From positions 62,001 through 126,000 of the forward strand of contig JAJDTM010000003.1 in assembly GCA_022827185.1 (NCBI GenBank): a stretch of DNA of 64,000 bases, written 5' to 3'. The notes beneath the pieces are model-generated. The model was not told the origin of the DNA. It searched no databases and saw only the letters and a list, made by a program, of their open reading frames with translations. The stretch is from Candidatus Poribacteria bacterium (GTDB lineage Bacteria; Poribacteria; WGA-4E; WGA-3G). Position numbers and translations under genes: made by a program. Shown in pieces: positions 1 to 8,048 of the stretch; positions within the stretch are counted from its first letter, which is position 1, and each line of letters starts with the position of its first letter.

Positions 1-1004
1 TCCCGGCCAACCCTCAATTGCTCTGGACTTTTCAGTCAGATGACATGATCGAATCCACCGCTGCAGTTGCCGACGGAACCGTCTATGTCGGTGCGTTGGA
101 CGGAATCCTCTACGCAATTGACGCGCAAACAGGTGAAAAGCAGTGGACGTATCAGGCGAACAGCTCAATCAAAGCGTCCCCCGCTATTCACGATGGTGTC
201 ATCTACTTCGGCGACGGCGATGGGATGTTTCATGCGGTGGACATCAACACCCAGAAAATGAAATGGCAGTTTAGCACAGAAGGCGAAATCATATCTTCAG
301 CTAATTTTGCTGGTGACCGTGTGCTATTCGGCTCTTATGACGGATTCCTCTACTGTCTCAACCGAGAAAATGGAGAACTGGTCTGGAAATTTGAGACGGA
401 AGGGTATGTCCACGGCACCCCGGGTGTCTGGACGCAGTCTGCAAGCGAATCCGGCGATGCTGGGAACTTCGTGATTCTGACGGGGTGCGACAGTTATCTT
501 CGCGTCATTAATATTGACGACGGCACACAGACCCAACAGGTAGATCTCGGTGCGTATGTCGGGGCAAGTCCTGCGATTTCGCAAGATCGGGTCTATTGTG
601 GCACCTACGGCACCGAAATAGTGGGTATCGCGTTGGATACTGGAAAGATTGCGTGGCGGTATCGGCATCCGAAACGACAATTCCCGTTCTTCGCCTCAGC
701 TGCCCTCACTGAGGATACCGTTATCATCGGTGGACGCGATAAGATGGTACACGCGCTGGCACGGGAGACCGGCGAACCGAAATGGACTTACACCGCTAAA
801 GCGAGTATTGAGTCTTCCGCTGTCGTCGCTGGCACACGTGTTTTTCTGGGGACGACTCGCGGATTGTTCATCGCTCTGGATATTACGACTGGGGAATCGG
901 TGTGGGAATTTGCGACAGGTTCATCTATCGTGGCATCGCCGAGTGTCTCAGATGGTAAAATCTTTATCGGTACCGAGGACGGGATCCTTTACTGCTTTGG
1001 ATAG
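1..1004 (+). CDS. PQQ-like beta-propeller repeat protein, 5' end missing
   Basis: The reading frame is open from base 3 (Pro-Ala-Asn-Pro-Gln-Leu...) with no stop before the first possible TTG at 18, so the gene very likely starts outside the window. The visible part is built of repeated blades of the type GxVYxGxxDGxLYAxDxxTGxxxW (for example VYVGALDGILYAID, VYCGTYGTEIVGI, IFIGTEDGILYCFG), the hallmark of PQQ/pyrrolo-quinoline-like eight-bladed propellers such as BamB-like scaffolds. No catalytic residues for a PQQ dehydrogenase are visible, so a binding or scaffold role outside the cytoplasm is likelier (inference). It ends one base before the convergent chorismate-lyase-like gene ends. Confidence 0.85.
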   Translation, partial: PANPQLLWTFQSDDMIESTAAVADGTVYVGALDGILYAIDAQTGEKQWTYQANSSIKASPAIHDGVIYFGDGDGMFHAVDINTQKMKWQFSTEGEIISSANFAGDRVLFGSYDGFLYCLNRENGELVWKFETEGYVHGTPGVWTQSASESGDAGNFVILTGCDSYLRVINIDDGTQTQQVDLGAYVGASPAISQDRVYCGTYGTEIVGIALDTGKIAWRYRHPKRQFPFFASAALTEDTVIIGGRDKMVHALARETGEPKWTYTAKASIESSAVVAGTRVFLGTTRGLFIALDITTGESVWEFATGSSIVASPSVSDGKIFIGTEDGILYCFG

Positions 1005-1005
1005 G

Positions 1006-1638
1006 TTAGTTTTCAAAGACGGATTCATCAATCGGAAATTTCTCGGTAATGAGCATCAAAGGGACTTTATTCGCGACGATCCTATAGGTGCGGCTGAGAA
1101 ACGGCTTTGATTCGAGATGTCGAATAGCATCGGGTAGCCCTGTGGCACGTTCAACGCCCCACCACAGTAAGTCGCGGCGTGTCTCCAATATCGCTCTTTG
1201 CAAAAGCGCGCCCAATCCGCCGACTTTCGATTTCAAGCCGTCCACAACGCTTTTCGGCAAACGTTGGTAGACGAGATCAGAAATTGCGTAGGCGTGAACC
1301 TTCGGTGCTTGCATATCAGCAGTAGCAGGTGTTTGCAGTACCACCTCCCGCGTAACAATCGGATCGCCTATCGGGAGTTCCAGCCAAGCATGTTCAATGC
1401 CTAAGGCTCGCTCTGTTTCTCGTAGCGGAACGACCTCCACTGGGGACAACGTATATGCTTCAATCAGACGCGTGACAGTTCCATCGGTGACGAGCAGTGC
1501 GCGCTGAAATGGCGGTAATTGTGAGGGTTTGATGTCGCTTAACACTGGTGGTCTGGCGGCTTGTGCCACAAACAGTGCATCCAATCGTTCACTAACGATA
1601 GCATCTGAATTAACAACCGTATTATGATCTGTACGCAT
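1006..1638 (-). CDS. Chorismate pyruvate-lyase-like protein (UbiC/DUF98 family)
   Basis: 210 aa. The N-terminal half has LPPFQRALLVTDGTVTRLIEA (TDGTVT at 51-56), and the C-terminus has RTYRI...PLMLITEKFP with Glu199; these are the patterns I know from the UbiC/DUF98 chorismate lyase group, which splits chorismate into 4-hydroxybenzoate and pyruvate. Arg97 in TREVVLQ lies where the family has a substrate-binding arginine. It is transcribed divergently from the radical SAM/CoA ligase/halogenase-like operon that starts at 1847; supply of 4-hydroxybenzoate to that operon is an inference. Alternatively it may serve a quinone pathway, but no other quinone gene is in the window. Start ATG 1638 has an AAGGGTG stretch upstream. 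Confidence 0.75.
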   Translation of the reverse strand: MRTDHNTVVNSDAIVSERLDALFVAQAARPPVLSDIKPSQLPPFQRALLVTDGTVTRLIEAYTLSPVEVVPLRETERALGIEHAWLELPIGDPIVTREVVLQTPATADMQAPKVHAYAISDLVYQRLPKSVVDGLKSKVGGLGALLQRAILETRRDLLWWGVERATGLPDAIRHLESKPFLSRTYRIVANKVPLMLITEKFPIDESVFEN

Positions 1639-1724
1639 CTCACACCCTTATTGAAGATCTAAATTTTTCAGGTAGAACTTAGAATAATTATACTACATAC
1701 ACCAACGCCGCTGCCAACATAGAA

Positions 1725-1759
1725 TTGACACAACGTCTGGCTCTATGTTATAGTATAAT
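1725..1759 (+). promoter_or_regulatory. Putative sigma70-type promoter of the radical SAM operon
   Basis: TTGACA at 1725-1730, an 18-nt spacer and TATAGT at 1749-1754; an overlapping TATAAT lies at 1754-1759. It lies in the 208-bp divergent gap and reads toward the AAAGGAG ribosome-binding site in front of ATG 1847. Confidence 0.55.
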
Positions 1760-1846
1760 ATGAAATGATACGGATTTATAGCAACGTCATACATCACATT
1801 CGGTGCCTTAGGATTAGGCACATGTCAAGGCAAAGGAGCAGCGATA

Positions 1847-3187
1847 ATGCCTGAAACAAAACCGGAACCCGCAACAGCAGGCATAGATTCAAAAGATACC
1901 ACTGTAGGAAGCGTCTTCGTCTCAAACTATCCTCCGTATTCTGCATGGGGTGAATCCGATGTGCCAGAGGTGCATCGTGCGCTCGACGAACCGCCGCGTC
2001 CAGATGCAACCTTAGGACTTTACCTCCACATTCCGTTTTGTCGTAAGCGGTGTAAATTCTGTTATTTTCGGGTGTACACGGATAAAAACAGTTCGGAAAT
2101 TGATACATATCTGAATGCACTGGGAAAAGAGATCGAACTTTACAGCGAACAACCCGCAATCGCAGGTAGACCTTTGAGATTCGTCTATTTCGGTGGCGGT
2201 ACCCCGTCCTATATCAGTGTCAAACACTTGACGGCCCTTGTCGATAGAGTGAAAGACGTGATGCCGTGGGATGCCGCTGAAGAGGTAGCGTTTGAGTGTG
2301 AACCCGGTACCTTGACAGAAAAGAAACTTGATGCTATCAAAGCGATCGGTGTAACTCGATTGAGTCTCGGCGTTGAAAACCTAAATGACGAAATCCTCGC
2401 TGAAAACGGCAGAGCACACCTTTCTAAAGAGGTCTATCGTATTGCACCATGGATAAAGGGATTAGCATTCGATCAGGTTAACATTGACCTCATCTCAGGT
2501 ATGATCGGTGAGACGTGGGAAAGTTGGCGTGATACCGTCAGAAAGACGATTGAACTTGACCCGGACAGCGTCACCGTCTATCAACTCGAACTGCCGTTCA
2601 ATACTGTCTATTCCAAGGACATCCTCGGTGGCGATGCCTTGCCGGTGGCGGACTGGAAACTCAAACGGGAATGGCACCAATACGCTTTCGAGCAGTTCAC
2701 ACAAGCCGGTTATGAACAATCCAGCGCGTATACCGTTCTCAAGAAAGACAAACACTGTCAGTTCGTCTATCGCGACGCGGTGTGGCAGGGCAGCGATATG
2801 ATAGGCACAGGTGTTGCATCGTTCTCACACCTTAGTGGGATCCACTTTCAGAACGCACCCTCATGGGGAGATTATCTCGGTAACCTTGCGGAAGATAGAC
2901 TTCCAGTCTACCGCGCACTGAAACCCACAGCATCGGAACGATTGACGCGTGAGATGATACTGCAACTTAAACTTGGAAAAATCAGTCCGTCTTATTTCCA
3001 AGCGAAGTTCAACGCAGACATTCTTGATATTTTTGCCGAACCTTACGAAAAGCTGCAAAACGACGGTATGCTGCACATCAACGCTACATCAGATGAAATC
3101 CAACTGACACAACGTGGATTGCTCCGAGTCGACAGTTTGCTGCCAGCATTCTATGCCCCAGAATACCAGAACACGCGATATACCTAA
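1847..3187 (+). CDS. HemW/HemN-like radical SAM protein
   Basis: 446 aa. CRKRCKFCYF gives the CX3CX2C cluster motif (Cys65, Cys69, Cys72) preceded by YLHIPFC, the signature of the coproporphyrinogen-III-oxidase-like radical SAM group; FGGGTPS (SAM-binding GGE-like motif) follows. The fourth Cys of true HemN (CxC) is replaced by Phe74, so a genuine anaerobic coproporphyrinogen oxidase is unlikely. Members include the haem chaperone HemW and the class C methyltransferases/cyclopropanases found in natural-product clusters; the context favours the latter (inference). There is a roughly 55-residue N-terminal extension before the HIPFC motif. The gene is followed after 3 nt by the CoA ligase, indicating an operon. 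AAAGGAG precedes ATG 1847. Confidence 0.8.
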   Translation: MPETKPEPATAGIDSKDTTVGSVFVSNYPPYSAWGESDVPEVHRALDEPPRPDATLGLYLHIPFCRKRCKFCYFRVYTDKNSSEIDTYLNALGKEIELYSEQPAIAGRPLRFVYFGGGTPSYISVKHLTALVDRVKDVMPWDAAEEVAFECEPGTLTEKKLDAIKAIGVTRLSLGVENLNDEILAENGRAHLSKEVYRIAPWIKGLAFDQVNIDLISGMIGETWESWRDTVRKTIELDPDSVTVYQLELPFNTVYSKDILGGDALPVADWKLKREWHQYAFEQFTQAGYEQSSAYTVLKKDKHCQFVYRDAVWQGSDMIGTGVASFSHLSGIHFQNAPSWGDYLGNLAEDRLPVYRALKPTASERLTREMILQLKLGKISPSYFQAKFNADILDIFAEPYEKLQNDGMLHINATSDEIQLTQRGLLRVDSLLPAFYAPEYQNTRYT

Positions 3188-3190
3188 TAT

Positions 3191-4456
3191 ATGGATATAC
3201 AAACCCAATTACATCGTTTCCGCAAGATGCTCGCTTCGGTATTAGAGACTAACGCCTTCTATCGACAAAAACTTACTGAAGCAGGGATTACAGATCCAAA
3301 CGACGTACAGACACTGGATAATTATCGGCAGCTGCCTTTTACAACAAAAGAAGAACTCAGCACAGACCAAGTCTCGCATCCACCTTACGGCACAAACCTC
3401 ACCTTTCCGTTGGCGCAATATACCTGCCTCCACCGCACCTCCGGCACAACAGGCGAACCGTTGCGATGGTTAGATACAGCGGAATCGTGGGACTGGTGGG
3501 GAAGATGCTGGGGCGAAATCTATCGCGGTGCAGGCGTGACCTCAGCGGATCGGTTGATGATCGCCTTTTCGTTCGGTCCATTTATCGGTTTCTGGAGTGC
3601 TTATCACGGTGCGCAGATGCTTGGCGCGCTGACAATCCCGAATGGTGGTATGACCTCGGATCAGCGAATACGCGCCATTCTCAGCAACGATGTGACGGTG
3701 CTTATCGCCACACCGACGTACGCATTACGGCTCGCCGAAGTCGCTGAACAAGACGGTATCAATCTCAGCGAAACGTCTTCAGTTCGGGTAACCATCCATG
3801 CCGGTGAACCCGGTGCGAGTCTACCCGCAACGAAAGAACGGATTGAGATGCGTTGGGGGGCGCGTGCGTACGATCACGCCGGTGCAACGGAAGTCGGCGC
3901 ATGGGGGGTGATGTGCGCATCGCAGGCGGGTCTCCATCTCAATGAAGACGAGTTTATCTGTGAAGTGCTTGATCCAGAGACGGGTGATCCAGCAGACGAA
4001 GGTGAGTTAGTCATCACCAATTTAGGACGCGTCGGTATGCCGGTTATCCGCTATCGGACGGGGGATTACGTTAAACTCAAATCGGGAGCCTGTGCATGTG
4101 GTAGAGAGAGTCGTGTCCTTGATGGCGGCGTTATCGGACGGATAGACAATGCACTCATCATCCGCGGACTGAATGTATACCCTGCAACGCTTGAAAATAT
4201 CATCCTCAAGTTCCCGGATGTCCAAGAGTTCGCCGGTCGTGTTTACGGCACAGGCACACTCGATGAACTCGAAATCCAGATTGAATCTACGAATCCGAAT
4301 CCTGCTGATACTGCTACTGCCGTCGCCGCTGCGATCCGAGACGAGTTAGGTTTGCGTGTTATCGTGAAAACGGTGCCGCTCGGAACGTTACCGCGGTATG
4401 AGCTCAAATCAAAACGGTTCACCGATGAACGCCCCTTGCAGAGAAAAGCAGGCTAA
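3191..4456 (+). CDS. PaaK-type acyl/aryl-CoA ligase (AMP-forming)
   Basis: 421 aa, close to the usual 430-440 aa of phenylacetate-CoA ligases. The adenylate-forming P-loop is TSGTTGEP (83-90); YDHAGATEVG and YRTGDYVKL are the later adenylation motifs, CACGRESRVLDG matches the PaaK Cys-containing loop, and the C-terminal catalytic Lys lies in RYELKSKRF (Lys406 or Lys408). It should activate an aromatic or short carboxylic acid as acyl-AMP and then thioester. With a chorismate lyase next door, 4-hydroxybenzoate is a plausible substrate (inference). The start is 3 nt after the stop of the radical SAM gene with no clear ribosome-binding site of its own, so translation is probably coupled. Confidence 0.85.
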   Translation: MDIQTQLHRFRKMLASVLETNAFYRQKLTEAGITDPNDVQTLDNYRQLPFTTKEELSTDQVSHPPYGTNLTFPLAQYTCLHRTSGTTGEPLRWLDTAESWDWWGRCWGEIYRGAGVTSADRLMIAFSFGPFIGFWSAYHGAQMLGALTIPNGGMTSDQRIRAILSNDVTVLIATPTYALRLAEVAEQDGINLSETSSVRVTIHAGEPGASLPATKERIEMRWGARAYDHAGATEVGAWGVMCASQAGLHLNEDEFICEVLDPETGDPADEGELVITNLGRVGMPVIRYRTGDYVKLKSGACACGRESRVLDGGVIGRIDNALIIRGLNVYPATLENIILKFPDVQEFAGRVYGTGTLDELEIQIESTNPNPADTATAVAAAIRDELGLRVIVKTVPLGTLPRYELKSKRFTDERPLQRKAG

Positions 4457-4526
4457 ATGCTTTCCAATGTTCTTCTTGACATCTGATGCCCTGGAGACTA
4501 TAATTGTTTAGGAGTTGGTGACTAAA

Positions 4527-4727
4527 ATGGCAGACTACGAACTTGACGAAATTCACAGAATTCGACGGAAAATCTCCGCACGATTTGATCATGATGTTGA
4601 TAAACTGATCGCGCACTATCAGGCATTAGAAAAAGAGTACCGGAAGTCTGGAAAATATAAATTCGTGGATCCACCATCCGAGAAGCCTGAATCCACCGAA
4701 TCTGGAGACGAAAAAGCTGCAGATTGA
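4527..4727 (+). CDS. Small charged protein, LDEIHRIR type
   Basis: 66 aa from ATG 4527, preceded by TTAGGAG; an in-frame GTG/TTG a few codons earlier is possible but lies too close to that site. The sequence DYELDEIHRIRRKISARFDHD...LIAHYQALEKEY resembles small proteins that in many bacteria sit in toxin-antitoxin style pairs ahead of a partner gene. The C-terminus is a Pro/Glu/Ser-rich acidic tail. It lies between the CoA ligase (58 nt) and a BrnA-like gene (20 nt). It has no Asp-Ser-Leu phosphopantetheine motif, so it is not an acyl carrier protein. Function not recognised. Confidence 0.65.
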   Translation: MADYELDEIHRIRRKISARFDHDVDKLIAHYQALEKEYRKSGKYKFVDPPSEKPESTESGDEKAAD

Positions 4728-4747
4728 TTTTGAATCCTTGAAGGGAC

Positions 4748-4999
4748 GTGTATCAATACCCTATGATAAAGTTTTCAAAAACACGACTCTCTGAAATTGA
4801 GAGCTTTTCTGAGGACGCGATTGATACATCAGAGATCCCCGAACTTGATGATGATTTTTGGGAAAATGCGCAGCGGATTGTTCCAGAAAATTATCTTCAG
4901 ATTGAACAAGAGATCTTGGAATGGTTCAAGGGACAGGGACAGGCTTACCACGCGCAGATAAATAAAGTGCTTCGAGCACATATAGAAACTCATAGGTAA
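4748..4999 (+). CDS. BrnA-like antitoxin family protein, without BrnT
   Basis: 83 aa. IDTSEIPELDDDFWENAQ followed by ILEWFKGQGQAYHAQINKVLRAHI is the BrnA pattern, a short linker followed by a ribbon-helix-helix-like DNA-binding end. BrnA normally follows the BrnT toxin (about 90 aa, RNase); the upstream gene here does not look like BrnT, so this is an orphan or has a different partner. The annotated GTG 4748 sits very near an AAGGGAC site; ATG 4763 is an alternative start. Its stop codon touches the ATG of the halogenase-like gene, so the latter is likely translationally coupled, and this protein could autoregulate the operon (inference). Confidence 0.7.
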   Translation: MYQYPMIKFSKTRLSEIESFSEDAIDTSEIPELDDDFWENAQRIVPENYLQIEQEILEWFKGQGQAYHAQINKVLRAHIETHR

Positions 5000-6271
5000 A
5001 TGAAAATACACCACAACTACGACATCATCGTTATCGGGGGCGGACCCGCTGGGAGTACTGTTGCGACGCTTGTTGCTGAACAAGGGTATCACGTGCTGCT
5101 GCTTGAACGAGCAACGACACCACAATTCAAAATCGGCGAATCGCTGATTCCGGCGACATACTGGACTTTCAAACGGCTCGGTATGCTCGAAAAACTGCGG
5201 ACGAGTCATTTCCCACAGAAATACAGTGTGCAGTTCTATTCACGCAGTGGCAAAGGTTCCAATCCATTCTACTTTTTTCAAACCAACCCACATGAGAGTG
5301 CCGTCACATGGCAGGTGCTACGGAGTGAGTTCGACCAAATGCTCTTGGATAATGCCAAAGAGAAAGGCGTTGAGGTCCGCCGCGGCGTAGGTGTCCGAGA
5401 AGTCGTCTTTGAAGGGGACACAGCAACTGGTGTTGTTACTAAGAGCGTGAATGGCAGCCGTGAAACACTTAATGCAACCGTCATCGTCGATTCCACCGGG
5501 CAGCGGTCGCTTATCGGAAGACAACTGAACCTGAACACGATAGAACCGAATCTTAAAATGGCATCGCTCTTTACGCATTATGAGGGGGGACATAGAGACG
5601 AAGGTATCGACGAAGGCGCGACGCTCATTTTACATACCGAAGAGAAAGACTCTTGGTTCTGGTCGATCCCGCTGCCGTATAATCGCACGAGCATCGGGGT
5701 TGTCGGCGAATTGGACTATCTCCTTCAAAATCGCAGAGATGCTGACGGTAGACTCGACACTCAGAAAATCTTTAACGAAGAACTTGAGAAGTGCACACCA
5801 TTGAGGCAACGGCTCGAAGGCGCGAAGCAGCTGCTCCCGATCCAAACTACGAAAGATTTTTCGTACCGTGCCAGTCGTATCGCAGGCAATCGCTGGGTAT
5901 TGGTAGGCGATGCATTCGGATTCTTGGATCCTGTCTACTCAACGGGTCTATTTTTGGCACTCAAATCCGGGGAGATGGCAGCGGATGTCATCATTGAAGC
6001 CTTCCGAAAAGACGACTTTTCCGAAGCACAACTTGGGAGTTTCGGACCGGCGTTTGTGGATGGCATGGAAGCATTTCGGAAACTTGTTTACGCTTTTTAT
6101 ACAAAGGAATTTAGTTTTGCACGGTTCCTATCAGAATATCCAGAGCATCAGGGTGGCATCGTTGACATTTTGAGTGGGGATGTATTTAGGAAAGATGTAA
6201 CGCATATCTTCCCAGCGATGGCAAAAATGTGTCCGTTCCCATCTGAGGTGCCGCTCAAGTCTTCAGCATAA
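5000..6271 (+). CDS. Flavin-dependent halogenase-like FAD oxidoreductase
   Basis: 423 aa. The FAD fold begins with VIGGGPAG (GxGxxG at 13-18) and LLLERA (Glu36). FKIGESLIP (43-51), then Lys74 in FPQKYSVQFY at the position of the halogenase catalytic lysine, then WFWSIP (219-224), an exact WxWxIP signature, then GDAFGFLDPVYSTG (303-316). This combination is that of flavin-dependent halogenases of phenol or carrier-bound substrates; related geranylgeranyl-reductase-like oxidoreductases share some of it, so halogenation is likely but not proved. A flavin reductase partner is not in the window. It is the last gene of the 1847-6271 operon; its ATG follows the upstream TAA directly. Confidence 0.75.
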   Translation: MKIHHNYDIIVIGGGPAGSTVATLVAEQGYHVLLLERATTPQFKIGESLIPATYWTFKRLGMLEKLRTSHFPQKYSVQFYSRSGKGSNPFYFFQTNPHESAVTWQVLRSEFDQMLLDNAKEKGVEVRRGVGVREVVFEGDTATGVVTKSVNGSRETLNATVIVDSTGQRSLIGRQLNLNTIEPNLKMASLFTHYEGGHRDEGIDEGATLILHTEEKDSWFWSIPLPYNRTSIGVVGELDYLLQNRRDADGRLDTQKIFNEELEKCTPLRQRLEGAKQLLPIQTTKDFSYRASRIAGNRWVLVGDAFGFLDPVYSTGLFLALKSGEMAADVIIEAFRKDDFSEAQLGSFGPAFVDGMEAFRKLVYAFYTKEFSFARFLSEYPEHQGGIVDILSGDVFRKDVTHIFPAMAKMCPFPSEVPLKSSA

Positions 6272-6343
6272 TGCTCGCACGATTAGCGAGGTTGCCAGCG
6301 ATAGGCTGCGTAACCCCTGTTTTTTAAGAGTGGATCAGAAACA

Positions 6344-6349
6344 TATAAT
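6344..6349 (+). promoter_or_regulatory. Possible -10 box upstream of element at 6379
   Basis: TATAAT with only a weak -35. It is followed about 20 nt later by AGGAGAA (6369-6375), which before the insertion would have been the ribosome-binding site of the gene now starting at 6777. Confidence 0.35.
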
Positions 6350-6357
6350 CCACTGTA

Positions 6358-6560
6358 TCTATAGTCATAGGAGAACACACGTCAAGGCACCCAAACCTAA
6401 AGGATTGGGCTTGTGCTTCATCACAGTTAGCGTTTCCGAGGAAACGTCTTACATCTGCTCCACAGAGGGACCACAAGCAGCCCTCTCAACCGAAGTTGAC
6501 TATTGTCGTTTGAGAGTGCGTTTTTAGCGAACCCACGCTTTTACCTGTGGCGTTCATTAC
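6358..6560 (+). ncRNA. Candidate omega-RNA-like transcript from the ORF-less IS element
   Basis: The left end folds on paper like the RNA upstream of IsrB: an outer pair GTCAA (6381-6385) with TTGAC (6496-6500), a CCCAAACC/GGATTGGG hairpin with TAAA loop near 6390-6409, CTTGTG (6410-6415) pairing with CACAAG (6472-6477), and a CGTTTCC/GGAAACG hairpin (6431-6446). The 3' limit is a guess. An expression test or covariance model would decide. Confidence 0.4.
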
Positions 6561-6776
6561 ACTCAAGTCGTCTATGGCGGTGAAAGCGTAAATACTTTTT
6601 CAGTTTTATGCTCCGCAAAGTATCTAACACCTTAGACTGCGGACAACCTCACACGCAATTCTGCGTGATCGAACTTTCCTATTAATAGTTTAGCAGATTT
6701 AGGAAAGTTTTTCAAAAAAAAAGGAGCGGGCATTCCTCCCAAGCATAAATACTTGGGTCTCCTGCCCGAAGATTAA
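6379..6776 (+). mobile_element. ORF-less IS200/IS605-type element (about 0.4 kb)
   Basis: The left end (ACGTCAAGGCACCC... with TAAA-loop hairpin and GGGCTTGTG) matches the left end of the IsrB element at 11331 in layout. The right end carries the nested palindrome typical of IS605 right ends: CGGGCA (6727-6732) with TGCCCG (6763-6768), enclosing CCCAAG (6738-6743) with CTTGGG (6752-6757), then CGAAGATTA and the flank ATGA. No credible protein is encoded, so it must be mobilised in trans. It lies between a GGAGAA ribosome-binding site and the ATG of the TAXI protein. End points are uncertain by a few bases. This fills the 505-bp gap after the halogenase-like gene. Confidence 0.65.
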
Positions 6777-7742
6777 ATGAAACTCATCATGTCTTTTTTA
6801 TGTATTATCTGTTTCGTCTTTCTGCCTGCTAAGTCAGAGAGCGATAACGGCTCAAAACGTCGGTTCATTAGCATCGGAACAGCACCAGCAGGCGGCGCGT
6901 TTTTCGTCGTCGGTTCTGCAATCGCAGAGGTCGTTGATAACGCTCCAGAAACAAACTGGGAAGTGACCGCTGAAAGCACAAAGGGAACGCAAGAGAATAT
7001 CCGTCGCCTTGTGAATAACGAACTTGAGTTCGGACTTGCCAACGCTGCAATTTCCTATTTTGCTGTGCGTGGTGAAGGCGATTGGAAAAAGGAACACGCC
7101 ATTCGTGCCGTTATGACCCTTGCCCCGAATGTCGGATTGTTTATTACACCACAATCTTCGGGCATCCGTAAAATTCAAGACTTTGCGGGAAAACGAATTG
7201 TTGTTGGCCCCGCGGGTGCTGGATTTAAGTACTTCCTTGAACCGATATTACTCGCCCACGGTGTCACATACGAAGATTTCTCACCGCTTAATAGCCACTA
7301 CCTTGGCGCGGTAGACCTGTTAGCGGACGGCTCCGCTGCTGCGGCATTTATGGGGGGTGCGATCCCCACACCAGCCGTCATACAAGCCAGCACGTCCCAG
7401 GACATCTTTTTTATTCCGTTTGATGAAGCGGCAAAACAGTTTCTCTTTGAAAAATATCCGTTCTTTAACGCGATTACTATCCCTGCCGATGCCTATGACG
7501 GACTAACGGAGCCGTTTGCAAGTATGAACGTGGGTTCCATGCACCTGATCACCGCTGAGCAGATTGACGAAGATACTGTTTACGCATTCACGAAGGCGTT
7601 ATACACACACCGCGCGGAAGTCGTCAAACGGCACGGTGCTGGCAAAGCGATCAACCCGAAAAATGTCGTCAAAGACACAGGCACGCCTTTCCACCCGGGT
7701 GCCGTCCGTTTCTATCGTGAAATCGGCATCTGGCAGGAATAA
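6777..7742 (+). CDS. TAXI-family TRAP transporter solute-binding protein
   Basis: 321 aa. A signal peptide (MKLIMSFLCIICFVFLPAKS) is followed by SIGTAPAGGAFFVVGSAIAEVV, the N-terminal strand and loop of TAXI proteins, then STKGTQENIRRLVNNELEFGLAN, and GKRIVVGPAGAGFKYFLEPIL in the second lobe. It would deliver a small organic acid or similar ligand in the periplasm to a fused DctQM permease. No TRAP permease gene lies in the window, so the partner must be elsewhere. The start codon is the ATGA at the right end of the inserted IS element, and its natural ribosome-binding site is 0.4 kb away, so current expression is doubtful or depends on the element. Confidence 0.85.
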   Translation: MKLIMSFLCIICFVFLPAKSESDNGSKRRFISIGTAPAGGAFFVVGSAIAEVVDNAPETNWEVTAESTKGTQENIRRLVNNELEFGLANAAISYFAVRGEGDWKKEHAIRAVMTLAPNVGLFITPQSSGIRKIQDFAGKRIVVGPAGAGFKYFLEPILLAHGVTYEDFSPLNSHYLGAVDLLADGSAAAAFMGGAIPTPAVIQASTSQDIFFIPFDEAAKQFLFEKYPFFNAITIPADAYDGLTEPFASMNVGSMHLITAEQIDEDTVYAFTKALYTHRAEVVKRHGAGKAINPKNVVKDTGTPFHPGAVRFYREIGIWQE

Positions 7743-8048
7743 CACCGCTATTTCTGTTTTTTGTGCCACTTCGTAAAATCATGCACTCCTTTTGCCTCCG
7801 AATAGTGTCATTAATAGTAGAGAAATTGTAAAGCGCGTAATTTTTTCTCACTCAGCTGTAGTAACGATACGCGTAGAGACGTACCAGAAATAGGATTATC
7901 TCAATCAACAAGATTCCCTGTTTCTGGTCAACTTCGATTTGAGGAAAACGATTCTCCTTTCAGACCGAGGTTACCTTCACATTCGTGAAACATGCACACT
8001 CTTGAAACATGACACATTCTTGAAACACAAAAATCTTCGGAGGTTATG
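7743..8048 (+). repeat. Intergenic stretch with a short degenerate tandem repeat
   Basis: No gene seen. Near 7981-8030 there are three imperfect copies of a unit like TCTTGAAACATGACACA. The GGAGG at about 8039-8043 serves the next gene. A GAAATAGG...CCTGTTTC inverted pair lies around 7890-7925. Confidence 0.4.

Noticed and set aside
1847..3187. True coproporphyrinogen III oxidase (hemN)
   Set aside because: The fourth Cys of the HemN motif is Phe, and no other haem gene is near.
4515..4999. Small proteins as acyl carrier proteins of the aryl pathway
   Set aside because: Neither has the Asp-Ser-Leu attachment motif; the second is clearly BrnA-like.
6330..6527. Open frame of 65 codons inside the ORF-less IS element
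   Set aside because: It runs through the hairpins of the left end, has no ribosome-binding site and no recognisable protein pattern.
7975..8035. CRISPR-like repeats before the M16 gene
   Set aside because: Units are short, degenerate and without spacers of even length; no cas gene is in the window.
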